In this document: positions 31,438 through 39,249 of the stretch, piece after piece
Layout: every line of letters begins with the position of its first letter
Numbering within the stretch: the first letter of the stretch is position 1
Source of the DNA: an uncultured bacterium
Lineage (GTDB): Bacteria; Verrucomicrobiota; Kiritimatiellia; RFP12; UBA3636
DNA: 39,249 nucleotides
Reading direction: 5' to 3'
Assembly: GCA_902761575.1 (NCBI GenBank)
Contig: CACWKU010000006.1
Location: forward strand, 1-39,249
The notes under the pieces: generated by a model
Databases searched by the model: none
Seen by the model: the letters and a program-made list of their open reading frames with translations, nothing else
Told to the model about the DNA's origin: nothing
Program-made: the position numbers and the translations under genes

Positions 31438-31467
31438 GCCGTGGCGGGGTGCGGACCCTGCCACGGC
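31438..31467 (-). terminator. 13-bp hairpin after fhs, terminator-like
   Basis: The arms GCCGTGGC-G-GGGT and ACCC-T-GCCACGGC pair over 13 bp (one G-U) around GCGG, starting 8 nt after the fhs stop. No T-run follows in the direction of transcription, so it may act as an mRNA 3' stabiliser or a weak terminator. The arm GCGGACCCTGCCACGGC recurs with one change at 34011-34027. Confidence 0.5.
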
Positions 31468-31474
31468 AGGCGAA

Positions 31475-33241
31475 CTAGTAGAGGCCCTTGACCTTGCCGG
31501 TGGCGGTGTCGACGTCGATGCGGCGGAAGGCCGGATCGGAGCCGGTGCCGGGCATGAGCTTGATGCCGCCCGCGACGGGGACGATGAAGCCCGCGCCGCA
31601 GTAGGTCAGCACGTCGCGCACCGGCAGGCGCCAGCCGCGCGGGCGGCCGACCTTCGTCGGATCGTGCGAGAGCGAATACTGCGTCTTGGCCATGCAGACC
31701 GGGAGGTTCGACATCGTCGGGTTCGCCTCGATGACGCGGAGCTTCTCCAGCGCCGCGGGCTCGTAGTCGACGCCGTCCGCGCCGTACACTTCCTTCGCGA
31801 CCTTCTCGATGCGGGACTCGAGCGGCTCGTCGAGCGAGTAGAGGAACTTGAACTCCGACGGCTTCTCCGTGGCGGCGACGACCGCCTCGGCGAGCTCGCG
31901 GGCGCCCTCGCCGCCCTTCTCCCAGTGCTTGGAGACGGCGAAGAGCGCGCCCTCCTCCTCGGCGACGCGCTTCACGAGGTCCCACTCGGCCTTGGTGTCG
32001 GTGTAGAAGGCGTTGAGGCAGACGACGGGCGTCACGCCGGCCTTCTTCACGATGCCGATGTGCGCGCGGAGGTTGTCGCAGCCCTTCTCGACGAGCGCGA
32101 GGTTCTCGCGCGTGTAGGCGTCGCTGAGCTTCGCGCCGGGCTTCACCTCGGGGCCGCCGCCGTGGAGCTTGAGGGAGCGGACGGTCGCGACGACGACCGC
32201 GGCGTCGGGCTTCATGCCGGTGGCGCGGCACTTGATGTTCCAGAACTTCTCGAAGCCGATGTCGGAGGCGAATCCGCTCTCCGTGACGAGGATCTCGCCG
32301 AGTCGGCTCGCGAGGCGGTCGGCGATCACCGAGCTCTGGCCGATCGCGATGTTGGCGAACGGGCCGGCGTGGACGAAGACCGGCTGGCCCTCGAGCGTCT
32401 GCATGAGCGTCGGGTTCACGGCGCGGACCATCCACGCGGTCATCGCGCCGTCGACCTCGAGGTCGCGCGCGGTGACGGGCGTGCCGGAGCGCGACCACGC
32501 CACGACGATGCGGCCCATGCGTTCGCGCAGGTCCGCGAGGTCGCGCGAGACGGCGAGGATGGCCATGACCTCGGACGCGACGGTGATGTAGAAGCCGCTG
32601 TCCATCTGGTAGCCGTCCATCTTGCCGCCGCGGCCGATCTCGATGTTGCGGAGGGCCTGCGCGCAGAAGTCGATCGCCCAGCGCATGTTGATGCGCGCGG
32701 GGTCGATGTCGAGCCGCTTCAGGTTGCGCGCGGCGAGCTTGTCGTCGTCGTAGTTGCGCTCGTGCTGCATCCGCGCGGTGAGCGCGGTCATGCAGAGGTT
32801 GTTCGCGTTGGTGATCGCGTCGATGTCGCCGGTGAGGCCGAGCGAGAGCGGCGCGAGCGGGAGGCACTGGGCGAGGCCGCCGCCGGCGGCGGAGCCCTTG
32901 ATGTTGAACGTCGGGCCGCCGGAGGGCTGGCGGATCGTGGCGACGGGGTGGCGGCCGAGGACGCCGAGGCCCTCGACGAGGCCCATCGTGGTGGTGGTCT
33001 TGCCCTCGCCGAGCGGCGTCGGGGTCATGGCGGTGACGTCGACGTACTTGGCGCGCGGGGCGTCGGCGGGCGTGCGGGCGATGACGCTCTGCGCGTCGAC
33101 CTTGCCGTAGCAGCGGCCGTAGGGGGAGAGCTCGTCGGGACGGATCCCGAGGGCGGCGGCGACGTCGGCGACGGGCCTGAGTTCGGATTCGGCGGCTTCG
33201 GCGATCTGCCAGTCGGAGAGCTTGGTGGGGTCGAGGTTCAT
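31475..33241 (-). CDS. fhs: Formate-tetrahydrofolate ligase
   Basis: This is a 588-residue enzyme of one-carbon metabolism: formate + THF + ATP to 10-formyl-THF + ADP + Pi, in the cytoplasm. The P-loop TPLGEGKT is at 75-82. RQPSGGPTFNIKGSAAGGG, DIDAITNANNL and the C-terminal CMAKTQYSLSHDPTKVGRP and GAGFIVPVAGGIKLMPGTG are family signatures. The length is slightly longer than the common 555-560. ATG 33241 has no Shine-Dalgarno sequence, but a promoter is seen at 33298-33326. The enzyme serves purine and formyl-Met synthesis or fermentative and acetogenic metabolism; no other Wood-Ljungdahl genes are present here. Confidence 0.97.
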   Translation of the reverse strand: MNLDPTKLSDWQIAEAAESELRPVADVAAALGIRPDELSPYGRCYGKVDAQSVIARTPADAPRAKYVDVTAMTPTPLGEGKTTTTMGLVEGLGVLGRHPVATIRQPSGGPTFNIKGSAAGGGLAQCLPLAPLSLGLTGDIDAITNANNLCMTALTARMQHERNYDDDKLAARNLKRLDIDPARINMRWAIDFCAQALRNIEIGRGGKMDGYQMDSGFYITVASEVMAILAVSRDLADLRERMGRIVVAWSRSGTPVTARDLEVDGAMTAWMVRAVNPTLMQTLEGQPVFVHAGPFANIAIGQSSVIADRLASRLGEILVTESGFASDIGFEKFWNIKCRATGMKPDAAVVVATVRSLKLHGGGPEVKPGAKLSDAYTRENLALVEKGCDNLRAHIGIVKKAGVTPVVCLNAFYTDTKAEWDLVKRVAEEEGALFAVSKHWEKGGEGARELAEAVVAATEKPSEFKFLYSLDEPLESRIEKVAKEVYGADGVDYEPAALEKLRVIEANPTMSNLPVCMAKTQYSLSHDPTKVGRPRGWRLPVRDVLTYCGAGFIVPVAGGIKLMPGTGSDPAFRRIDVDTATGKVKGLY

Positions 33242-33297
33242 GGTTGTCGTGGGCGGTTGTTCGGGGAGGGGAAAAGAGTGGATCGGAACGGCTGAAC

Positions 33298-33326
33298 ATT
33301 CTAGCAGAATGCGGGCGGGAAGTCAC
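33298..33326 (-). promoter_or_regulatory. Extended -10 promoter for fhs
   Basis: On the minus strand the -35-like GTGACT (33321-33326), a 17-nt spacer and TGC-TAGAAT (-10 at 33298-33303). The fhs ATG is 56 nt further, giving a leader of about 50 nt without a Shine-Dalgarno sequence. It overlaps the last codons of murI, so fhs can be transcribed independently of the murI operon. Confidence 0.5.
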
Positions 33327-34024
33327 GCGTCGGGCGACGCGACGGCGGGCAGGGCGTCGTAGAGCGCGGCGGCGCGGCGGGCGACGGCCTCGGAGGGGTC
33401 GAGGAAGCGAACGCCGGGCGCGGCCTCGCGCAGGAGCGGGAGCAGGAACGGGTAGTGCGTGCATCCGAGGACGATCGGGTCGCAGCGCGCGGCGAGGAGC
33501 GGCGCGAGGACGCGCCCGACGGTGGCGCGGGCGGCGGGCGAGGAGAGGTCGCCGGACTCGACGAGCTCGACGAACCCCTCGCCGACGGCGGGGACGACGC
33601 GTACGCCGGCGGCGAAGCGCGCGGAGGTCTCGCGGAAGAGCCGCCCGCGCAGCGTGTGGGCGGTGGCGAGGATGCCGACGGCGCCGGTGCGCGAGAGCGC
33701 GGCGGCGGGCTTGACGGCGGGCTCCATCCCGACGAACGGGACGTCCGGGCGCTCGGCGCGGAGCGCCTCGAGCGCGACGGCGGAGGCGCTGTTGCAGGCG
33801 ACGACGACGAGGCGCGCGCCGAGGGCGAGGAGGCCGCGGACGATCTCGCGGGAGCGTTCGAGGATCTCCGCGTCGGGGCGGGCGCCGTATGGGCAGAAGG
33901 CCCAGTCGGCGGTGTAGAGGACGCGCGCGGCGGGGCGCAGGCGCAGGAAGGCGCGGGCGACGGAGAGGCCGCCCATTCCCGAGTCGAAGAACCCGACCGC
34001 GGGCGCTGGCGCGGACCCCGCCAC
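33323..34024 (-). CDS. murI: Glutamate racemase MurI
   Basis: This is a 233-residue cofactor-independent racemase giving D-glutamate for peptidoglycan. The N-terminal VGFFDSGMGGLSV and Y-x-A-D-x-x-x-x-PYG (YTADWAFCPYG) are family hallmarks. Catalytic cysteines are C77 in ACNSAS (the family usually has ACNTAS) and C188 in GCTHYPFL. The GTG start at 34024 lies 4 nt after the stop of the upstream TPR gene. The first codons fall in a GC-rich repeat shared with 31451-31467, so the N-terminal AGSAPAPA stretch may be repeat-derived; the fold starts at V10. It is shorter than most MurI proteins (about 260-280). Confidence 0.94.
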   Translation of the reverse strand: MAGSAPAPAVGFFDSGMGGLSVARAFLRLRPAARVLYTADWAFCPYGARPDAEILERSREIVRGLLALGARLVVVACNSASAVALEALRAERPDVPFVGMEPAVKPAAALSRTGAVGILATAHTLRGRLFRETSARFAAGVRVVPAVGEGFVELVESGDLSSPAARATVGRVLAPLLAARCDPIVLGCTHYPFLLPLLREAAPGVRFLDPSEAVARRAAALYDALPAVASPDA

Positions 34025-34028
34025 GGCG

Positions 34029-37000
34029 CTAGTCGCGGATGCGGAAGCGCGAGGCGATCTCGTCGAGCTCCCGCCGGTCCTGCCCGTGGAACGAGTCGCG
34101 CGCGCGGACGAGTCCGCGGACGATGGTGCGAGCGCGGTCGGTCTCGCCCTGCGCCTCGAGGACCTGCGCGTAGTGCAGGTGGTAGCGCGGGTCGTTGTCG
34201 CTGTCGAGCTTCATCGCGTTGTCCATCGCGTCGCGGGCGCCGGCGGCGTCGCCGCGCGCGAGCATCACGCAGCCGAGGGTGTCCCAGGCCCCGCCCCAGC
34301 GCGGCTCGAGCTCGATGGTGCGGCGGGCGAGCGCCTCGGCCTCGTCGTACTTGCGGAGGCGGTACTTGGCGAAGGCGAGGTCGTTGAGCGCGTAGAGGTG
34401 GTCGGGCGAGGCCCGGAGGACGCGCTCGAGGAAGGCCTCGGCGGACTCGGCGCGGTCGAACTCGAGCGCGTTGGAGCCCATCACCCAGTTGGCGAAGGGG
34501 TGGTCGGGCGCGCGGCGGAGGATCTCCTTGGCGTGGGCGACGCCGCTCTTGCGGTCGGCGAGGCGGAAGTCGAGCGAGAGGACCTCGGAGAGCAGGGGGA
34601 CGGGGTCGAACGTGCTTCGGGCGCGGACGGCGGACTGCTCCGCGGCCTTGAGGGCGCCGAGCAGCTCCGCGCGGGCGTCGGCGGGCTTGTCCTCGAAGGC
34701 GGAGGCGCGGGCGGAGAGGACGAGGACGCGCGCGTCGTCGGCGACCGCGGTCCTGGCCAGCTCCGAGAGCTCCCTGCGCAGCGCGGCGACGGCGACGGCG
34801 CGGCCCTCGGCGTCGCCGGCCTTGTCGCAGCGCTCGGCCTCGGTCGCGTGGATGTTGGCGAGGAGCAGGCGGGCGTCGGCGCCGGCGGGATCGAGCTCGA
34901 GGAGGCGCTGCGCGATGGCGCGCGCCTGGTCGACGGAGCCGGCGAGGAGGTCGGCGACGGCGGTCTCGTAGAGGATGCGGGCGCCGGGGACGCCGGCGAC
35001 GCGCGCGGACTCGAGGAGCGCCTTGGCCTCGTCGAAGCGGCCCTGGAAGAGGGCGATGCGGAAGAGGCCGAGGATGGCGTTGCGGTCGGCGGGGTCCTCC
35101 TCGAGGATCTTGCGGAAGGCGTCCTCGGACGCGGCGAAGTTTCCGCTGGAGAGGAAGAGGTCGGCCATCTTGCGGCGGATGGCGCCCTGGTCCTCGGGCG
35201 CGATGGCGTCGAAGGCCTCGCCGATGGACTGGAGGGCGGGGTTGGCCTGGCCGGAGGCGGCCCAGCTCAGGCCCTGGCGCGCGAAGTAGAACGGGTCGGC
35301 GACGTAGCCGGAGCGCGAGGCGAGGGCCCAGCCGTCCTCGGGCGGGTTCGCGGCGAGCTCGGCGACCGCGGCGTCGACGTCGGGCGCGCGCTCGGGGTGG
35401 AGGCCGTCGCGCACGAGGCGGATCCAGTTGAGCGTGGCGGAGAGGTTGCCCGGATCGAAGGCGCGGACGCGCTCGAAGAGGTCGAACGCCTCCTCCTTCA
35501 GGTCGCGCGAGAGGAGGAGGAAGGCGGCGTTGTTGCCGGCCATCGAGACCTGGGAGCGGGCGACGCCGGAGTATCCGAGGACGCGGGGGTGGGCGTTGGT
35601 GGGGATGGCGTCGAAGAGCGGCTGGAGGGCGTCCATGCGGCCGCGGACGCGCTCGGCGACGGGGCCGAGGGGCATCGCGGAGGCCTCCTCCGGCCGCAGG
35701 CCGGCGAAGACGACGCCGGAGGGGACGTCCGCGAAGGAGCCGAGCTGCCAGAAGTGCGGGACGTAGGCGAAGGCGAGGGAGTCGGGGGCGTCGTCGCGCT
35801 TCTCGAGCCACTCGTGCAGCAGCGCGAAGGTGCCGACCTCGGCGGTGTTGCGCAGCCCGATGTCCGGGAGGGAGTCCTTGTAGAACGCGACGGAGCGGGC
35901 CGTCTGGTCGGCGAGGTTGATCGGGTGGAAGTCGATGCCGCGCTCCTGGGCGCGGAGCATCAGGTTCGCGTCGAAGAGCCCGGGCGTGACGAGCCACGGG
36001 CGGCCGTCCATGTCGTCGAGCGTCGCGTCGGCGTAGCGCGGGAGGAAGGACCAGGGGCGGAGCGAGGCGTCGTCGGAGTTGTTCCAGACGGCGTAGAGCA
36101 GGATCGCGCCGGCGGCGGCGAGGATCGCGGCGGCCGGGCCGCGGACGCGCGGCTCGCGGTCGTTCTCGCGGGCGCGGGCGGCGACGTGCAGGACGGTCGT
36201 GAGCGAGACGGCGACGAGGTAGCCGACGCTGAGCGCCGACATCGCGTAGGGCAGGATCGGGTGCTCGAATCCCTGGACGAGGCGCCAGGGCGTGTGGCGC
36301 AGGTCGAGCACGACGGCGAGCGTCGTCGCCGCGATCGCCAGGTGCATCCCGGCCATCGCGACGCCGCCCTCGCCGTTCGTCGCGCGGCGCCCGACGAGCA
36401 TCGAGGCGATCCACGGCGCGACGCAGAGCCCGACGAGAATCGTCCAGTAGGTCGAGTTGACCGACTTGTAGACGCCGCCAAGGAGCCCGCGGCCGAGCGA
36501 GCGGAAGACGAACCAGAACGTGCGGTTCGACCCGAGGATCGCGGCGCCGGGGGACGACGAGAACTCGCCCGCGTTCCAGAGCAGCAGCAGGACCGCGGGG
36601 ACGAGGCCGAGGAGCGCGAGGCCGAGGAACGAGCGCGGCGTGAGCCTCTCCTCGCCCCAGAGCACGAAGACCGCGTAGAGGAAGAAGACGGGCGCCCAGC
36701 CGACGAAGCACGAGGCCTGCGACATTCCCGCGCCGTGCAGCAGCGCGAAGGCGGCCATCCAGCCGAGGCGGCCCGTGGCGCCGAAGCGCAGCAGGCAGAG
36801 CGCGGAGAGGAGGAGCCACGCGAGGTGGAAGGAGTAGGGGTGGGCCTGCGCGGCGGCCGTCCACCACGGCGCGCAGAAGGCGAGCGCGATCGCGGCGGCG
36901 AGGCCGCCCGCGAGCGACACGCGCCAGAGCGGGAGCGAGGGGTCGCCGCCGACCGCGGTCTCGAAGACGTCGCGGTCCGCGAGCAGGAGGAGGAACTGCG

Positions 37001-37355
37001 CGAAGACGAGGAAGAGCAGCGCGACGGCGAGCGCCGAGACGACCGCGTGGAAGAGGTTCGCGGCGCCGACGGCGCACGAGGACGGCGCGATCGCGAGCAC
37101 GGCGGAGACGGCGCCGCGCCAGACCATGTACCGCTCCATCAGGTTCGGGCGGGCGCCGGAGAGGCCCGCGAGCGCCTCCGCCGGCTCGCCGGGGAGGGCG
37201 AAGGAGCGGAGCGAGAAGGCGAGGTAGGCGAGCAGCGCGACGCCGAAGACGAACGCGGCGGCGACGAGGTTGCGGCGGAAGAGGCGGGCGTCCGCGGCGC
37301 GTTCGTCGCGGAGGCGGTCCGCTTCGCTGCGGGGGCCGATGGAGGAGGAGGGCAT
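34029..37355 (-). CDS. Large membrane protein with C-terminal TPR repeats
   Basis: This is an 1108-residue protein in two halves. Residues about 28-430 hold some 10-12 membrane segments (VAAAFVFGVALLAYLAF, the WWTAAAQAHPYSFHLAWLLLSALCLLRF block, and others), with an arrangement like DUF2723/GT-C membrane proteins. Residues about 580-1108 are soluble and rich in TPR units, e.g. LFERVRAFDPGNLSATLNWIRL, SEDAFRKILEEDPADRNAIL, AIAQRLLELDPAGADARLLLANI, AEAFLERVLRASPDHLYALNDLAFAKYRLRKYDEAEALARRTIELEP. No catalytic residues can be named. It sits in a compact operon, 18 nt after the phosphoribosyltransferase-like gene and 4 nt before murI. It may organise envelope proteins or glycosylate; this is not known. 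Confidence 0.78.
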   Translation of the reverse strand: MPSSSIGPRSEADRLRDERAADARLFRRNLVAAAFVFGVALLAYLAFSLRSFALPGEPAEALAGLSGARPNLMERYMVWRGAVSAVLAIAPSSCAVGAANLFHAVVSALAVALLFLVFAQFLLLLADRDVFETAVGGDPSLPLWRVSLAGGLAAAIALAFCAPWWTAAAQAHPYSFHLAWLLLSALCLLRFGATGRLGWMAAFALLHGAGMSQASCFVGWAPVFFLYAVFVLWGEERLTPRSFLGLALLGLVPAVLLLLWNAGEFSSSPGAAILGSNRTFWFVFRSLGRGLLGGVYKSVNSTYWTILVGLCVAPWIASMLVGRRATNGEGGVAMAGMHLAIAATTLAVVLDLRHTPWRLVQGFEHPILPYAMSALSVGYLVAVSLTTVLHVAARARENDREPRVRGPAAAILAAAGAILLYAVWNNSDDASLRPWSFLPRYADATLDDMDGRPWLVTPGLFDANLMLRAQERGIDFHPINLADQTARSVAFYKDSLPDIGLRNTAEVGTFALLHEWLEKRDDAPDSLAFAYVPHFWQLGSFADVPSGVVFAGLRPEEASAMPLGPVAERVRGRMDALQPLFDAIPTNAHPRVLGYSGVARSQVSMAGNNAAFLLLSRDLKEEAFDLFERVRAFDPGNLSATLNWIRLVRDGLHPERAPDVDAAVAELAANPPEDGWALASRSGYVADPFYFARQGLSWAASGQANPALQSIGEAFDAIAPEDQGAIRRKMADLFLSSGNFAASEDAFRKILEEDPADRNAILGLFRIALFQGRFDEAKALLESARVAGVPGARILYETAVADLLAGSVDQARAIAQRLLELDPAGADARLLLANIHATEAERCDKAGDAEGRAVAVAALRRELSELARTAVADDARVLVLSARASAFEDKPADARAELLGALKAAEQSAVRARSTFDPVPLLSEVLSLDFRLADRKSGVAHAKEILRRAPDHPFANWVMGSNALEFDRAESAEAFLERVLRASPDHLYALNDLAFAKYRLRKYDEAEALARRTIELEPRWGGAWDTLGCVMLARGDAAGARDAMDNAMKLDSDNDPRYHLHYAQVLEAQGETDRARTIVRGLVRARDSFHGQDRRELDEIASRFRIRD

Positions 37356-37373
37356 GTGGCGGGCGGGCGGAGG

Positions 37374-38369
37374 TTAGCGGGCGGGGGAGAGGACCTTCTC
37401 CATCGCCTCGATGCGGGCGAGGGAGAGGGCCTTGAGGTCGACGGCGCCGAAGCGCGCGGCGTCGAGGCCGGGGAATCGCTCGGCGAGCAGCTCGGCGAAG
37501 GTCATGCCGTGGTTGGCGAACTGGAGGTTCTGGCGCCAGTAGCCGATCACGTCCTCGACGTACTCGTAGAGCCAGAAGGCGCGCGAGCCGGCGTCGTAGA
37601 TCGTGCAGCGCTCGATCGGGTAGGAGGGCGACCCGTACTGCGACTCGACGAACTCCGGCGCCATCAGCGCGCCGAGGCGGATGAGGTCGGTGCCGGTGAG
37701 GCGGACGTGCAGCGGCGTGTCCGGCGCGGGCACCTCGAAGCGGCCCTCGAGGTAGATCAGGACCGTCCGGCCGTATTCGGGGAAGCGCTCGCGGCAGGCC
37801 GCGTCGATCTCCCGGAGGATCTCGGCGGCCTTGGGGCCTCCGTAGGTGAAGAAGACGAGGTTGCGGACGGCGACCTGCTGCTCGGCGGCGCTCTTGAGGA
37901 GCTCCTGCAGGCCGTAGCGCAGGCTCGTCCCGGTCGCGACGACGTCGCCCACGAAGAACGACGCGGCCTTCGGGAAGTAGACCTTCTTGTACGAGTTCTC
38001 GGTGATGTGCCACTCCTCGGAGTCCTGCGCGTCGCGCGCGCGCTGGGCCGACATGAAGCACGTCGTGTGCGCGTTCCAGCCGAAGGCGTCGGCGAGCGCG
38101 TCGCGCAGGCCGAAGTTGAGGCCGCCGCGGAGGATGTTCACGACGACGGCGTCGGATTCGGGGACGTCGGGCGCGAGCGCTCGGAGGATCTCCGTGCAGG
38201 CCTCGCGCAGGAGCCGCGTGTAGCGGACGCCGGCGACGGTCGGATCGTTGCAGATCGCGCGGGTGCCGGGCGTCGTGGCGACGTAGGACTCCAGCGCGCC
38301 CGGCTCGGCCGGGCCGATGCGGTACAGGCGGGCGGAGCCGGATTCGTAGGCGAGGGAGAGGGGTTCCAT
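37374..38369 (-). CDS. Phosphoribosyltransferase-like protein of unknown substrate
   Basis: This is a 331-residue soluble protein. The block VVVNILRGGLNFGLRDAL (76-93) followed by YFPKAASFFVGDVVATGTSLRYGLQ (131-155) matches the PRTase fold: the hydrophobic strand with acidic residue and GxS/TGT loop (GDVVATGTS, 141-149) that binds PRPP. The C-terminal part, with many aromatics (AFWLYEYVEDVIGYWRQN), is not typical of any nucleobase PRTase I recognise, and the length is well above the usual 180-210. It starts 2 nt after the SUMF1-domain gene and has no Shine-Dalgarno sequence. A role in nucleotide salvage or in making a phosphoribosyl compound is inference only. Confidence 0.65.
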   Translation of the reverse strand: MEPLSLAYESGSARLYRIGPAEPGALESYVATTPGTRAICNDPTVAGVRYTRLLREACTEILRALAPDVPESDAVVVNILRGGLNFGLRDALADAFGWNAHTTCFMSAQRARDAQDSEEWHITENSYKKVYFPKAASFFVGDVVATGTSLRYGLQELLKSAAEQQVAVRNLVFFTYGGPKAAEILREIDAACRERFPEYGRTVLIYLEGRFEVPAPDTPLHVRLTGTDLIRLGALMAPEFVESQYGSPSYPIERCTIYDAGSRAFWLYEYVEDVIGYWRQNLQFANHGMTFAELLAERFPGLDAARFGAVDLKALSLARIEAMEKVLSPAR

Positions 38370-38371
38370 GG

Positions 38372-39249
38372 CTATTGGGCCGCTTTGCGGCGGAACTTCG
38401 GGCCGCCGGCGTGATCGTGCGTGGCGGGGTTGAAGACGAGGCGCAGACCGAGGATCTGCGCGGCGAAGTCGGGCGAGTTGGAGCGGCGGGCGGCGCTGCG
38501 GCAGACCTCCGCCGGGTAGCACCAGGCGCCGCCGCGGAGGACGTGCGGGTGCTGGCCCGGGACCTTGTCGGGCGGGCCGGCCGGGTCCATCTCCTCGGGC
38601 GGGTAGTCCTCGAGGAAGACGTCCTGGCACCATTCGCAGACGTTGCCGTGCATGTCGTAGATGCCCCATGCGTTGGGCTTCTTGGCGGCGACGGGGTGCG
38701 TCTTCTCGTCGGAATTGTCCGCGAACCACGCCATCTCGGCGAGCGTCTCGGTCGCGAACGGCGTCTCGGTCCCGGCGCGGCAGGCGTACTCCCACTGCGC
38801 CTCGGTGGGGAGCGAGAACGTGCCGAGGCCGTGCGTGCCGCTGTTGAGGCGGCGGACGAACTCCTGGCAGTCGTTCCAGCTTACGCTCTCGACGGGGTAG
38901 TCCGTCCCGAGGTCGAAGGCGGAGGGGTTGCTGCCCATGATGATCATCCACTGCGCCTGCGTGACGGGCGCGTAGCCGATCCAGAAGCCCTTGGTGATGA
39001 AGACGGAGTGGCGGCGCTCGACGGCCTCGCGCCCGCCCTCCTCCTCGGGGCTGCCCATGAAGAACATCCCGGGCGGGCACCACACGAACTTCACCTCGAC
39101 GCCGGCCTTGAGCTCGAAGGCAAGCTTTTCGCCGGCCTGGCGGCCGTCGGGCGACACGGCCTTCGCGCCGGGGTCCTCCTTCCTGCGTCCGGCGAGGAGC
39201 GGCGAGGCCGCGGGCGCGGCGGCCGTCGCGGCGGCGGGGTCGCCGCCCG
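38372..39249 (-). CDS. SUMF1/FGE-sulfatase-domain protein, 5' end outside the window
   Basis: The frame stays open to the right edge, so this is the C-terminal 290 or so residues. A SUMF1 (formylglycine-generating-enzyme-like) domain covers nearly all of it: FVWCPPGMFFMGSPEEEGGREAVERRHSVFITKGFWIGYAPVTQAQW, YPVESVSWNDCQEFVRRL, FSLPTEAQWEYACRAGTETPF, NAWGIYDMHGNVCEWCQDVF and VLRGGAWCYPAEVCRSAAR. The two copper-binding cysteines of true FGE are not found at their expected spacing, so it is more likely a non-catalytic or ligand-binding SUMF1 domain. An Ala/Pro linker runs upstream, though GTG 39157 could be a start. It heads the operon with the phosphoribosyltransferase-like, TPR and murI genes. 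Confidence 0.85.
   Translation of the reverse strand, partial: GGDPAAATAAAPAASPLLAGRRKEDPGAKAVSPDGRQAGEKLAFELKAGVEVKFVWCPPGMFFMGSPEEEGGREAVERRHSVFITKGFWIGYAPVTQAQWMIIMGSNPSAFDLGTDYPVESVSWNDCQEFVRRLNSGTHGLGTFSLPTEAQWEYACRAGTETPFATETLAEMAWFADNSDEKTHPVAAKKPNAWGIYDMHGNVCEWCQDVFLEDYPPEEMDPAGPPDKVPGQHPHVLRGGAWCYPAEVCRSAARRSNSPDFAAQILGLRLVFNPATHDHAGGPKFRRKAAQ

Noticed and set aside
38372..39157. Active formylglycine-generating enzyme for sulfatase maturation
   Set aside because: The cysteine spacing in GGAWCYPAEVCRSAAR does not match the copper-binding pair of FGE, and no sulfatase gene is in the window.

Overview
The window is high-GC bacterial DNA, estimated by eye at mid-60s percent GC, dipping clearly between about 11.3 and 25.2 kb. 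It carries a piece of the division/cell-wall cluster, a superoxide reductase, formate-tetrahydrofolate ligase, glutamate racemase and a large surface-glycan region. This suggests a Gram-negative, probably anaerobic bacterium. The mixture of TPR, SUMF1-type, GDPD/DUF4434-like and GT-C proteins, heptad intergenic repeats and many genes without a Shine-Dalgarno sequence would fit the Kiritimatiellota/Verrucomicrobiota (PVC) area. That placement is an inference and was not tested by any search.

Layout. (1) 1-5.5 kb: the 3' end of rsmH, an FtsL-like protein and the penicillin-binding protein FtsI, then maf on the opposite strand sharing overlapping stop codons with ftsI, then a soluble TPR protein overlapping a LysM lipoprotein. 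(2) 5.5-9.1 kb: an SDR enzyme resembling D-mannonate oxidoreductase, a DUF5672-type protein, a GT4 glycosyltransferase carrying hairpin-forming inserts, and superoxide reductase. (3) 9.1-10.5 kb: a DUF4143-type AAA ATPase preceded by 23-bp direct repeats. (4) 10.6-25.2 kb: the surface-polysaccharide region. The plus strand has a GT2-LicD fusion, a hexapeptide acyltransferase, a Wzy/ligase-like membrane protein and two GT4 enzymes. The minus strand has an unrecognised gene and a seven-gene operon: TagD-like cytidylyltransferase, Asp/Glu-type racemase, CDP-glycerol glycerophosphotransferase-like enzyme, Wzx-like flippase, acyltransferase 3-like protein and two GT2 enzymes. (5) 25.2-31.4 kb, minus strand: an MBOAT/SGNH O-acetylation pair, a GDPD + DUF4434-like fusion and a GT-C membrane glycosyltransferase. 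(6) 31.5-39.2 kb, minus strand: fhs, then a compact operon of a SUMF1-domain protein (cut by the window edge), a phosphoribosyltransferase-like protein, a large membrane TPR protein and murI.

How the genes work together. Most of the centre encodes assembly, export and decoration of a cell-surface glycan: several glycosyltransferases, flippase, polymerase/ligase, LicD-type and CDP-glycerol-type phospho-substituent transfer, and three kinds of O-acyltransferase. FtsI, MurI, LysM and Maf are general envelope and division functions. No tRNA, rRNA, CRISPR array or insertion sequence was recognised. No gene-free stretch exceeds 300 bases; the longest is 13233-13440.

Most notable for follow-up: hairpin-bearing inserts kept in frame inside glycosyltransferase genes; a recurrent TGCTAGAAT-type extended -10 that often sits 7-8 nt from the start codon (predicting leaderless mRNAs); the 23-bp repeats before the ATPase; the GT2-LicD fusion at a composition break; the cytidylyltransferase-racemase-glycerophosphotransferase operon; and the GDPD-DUF4434-like fusion.
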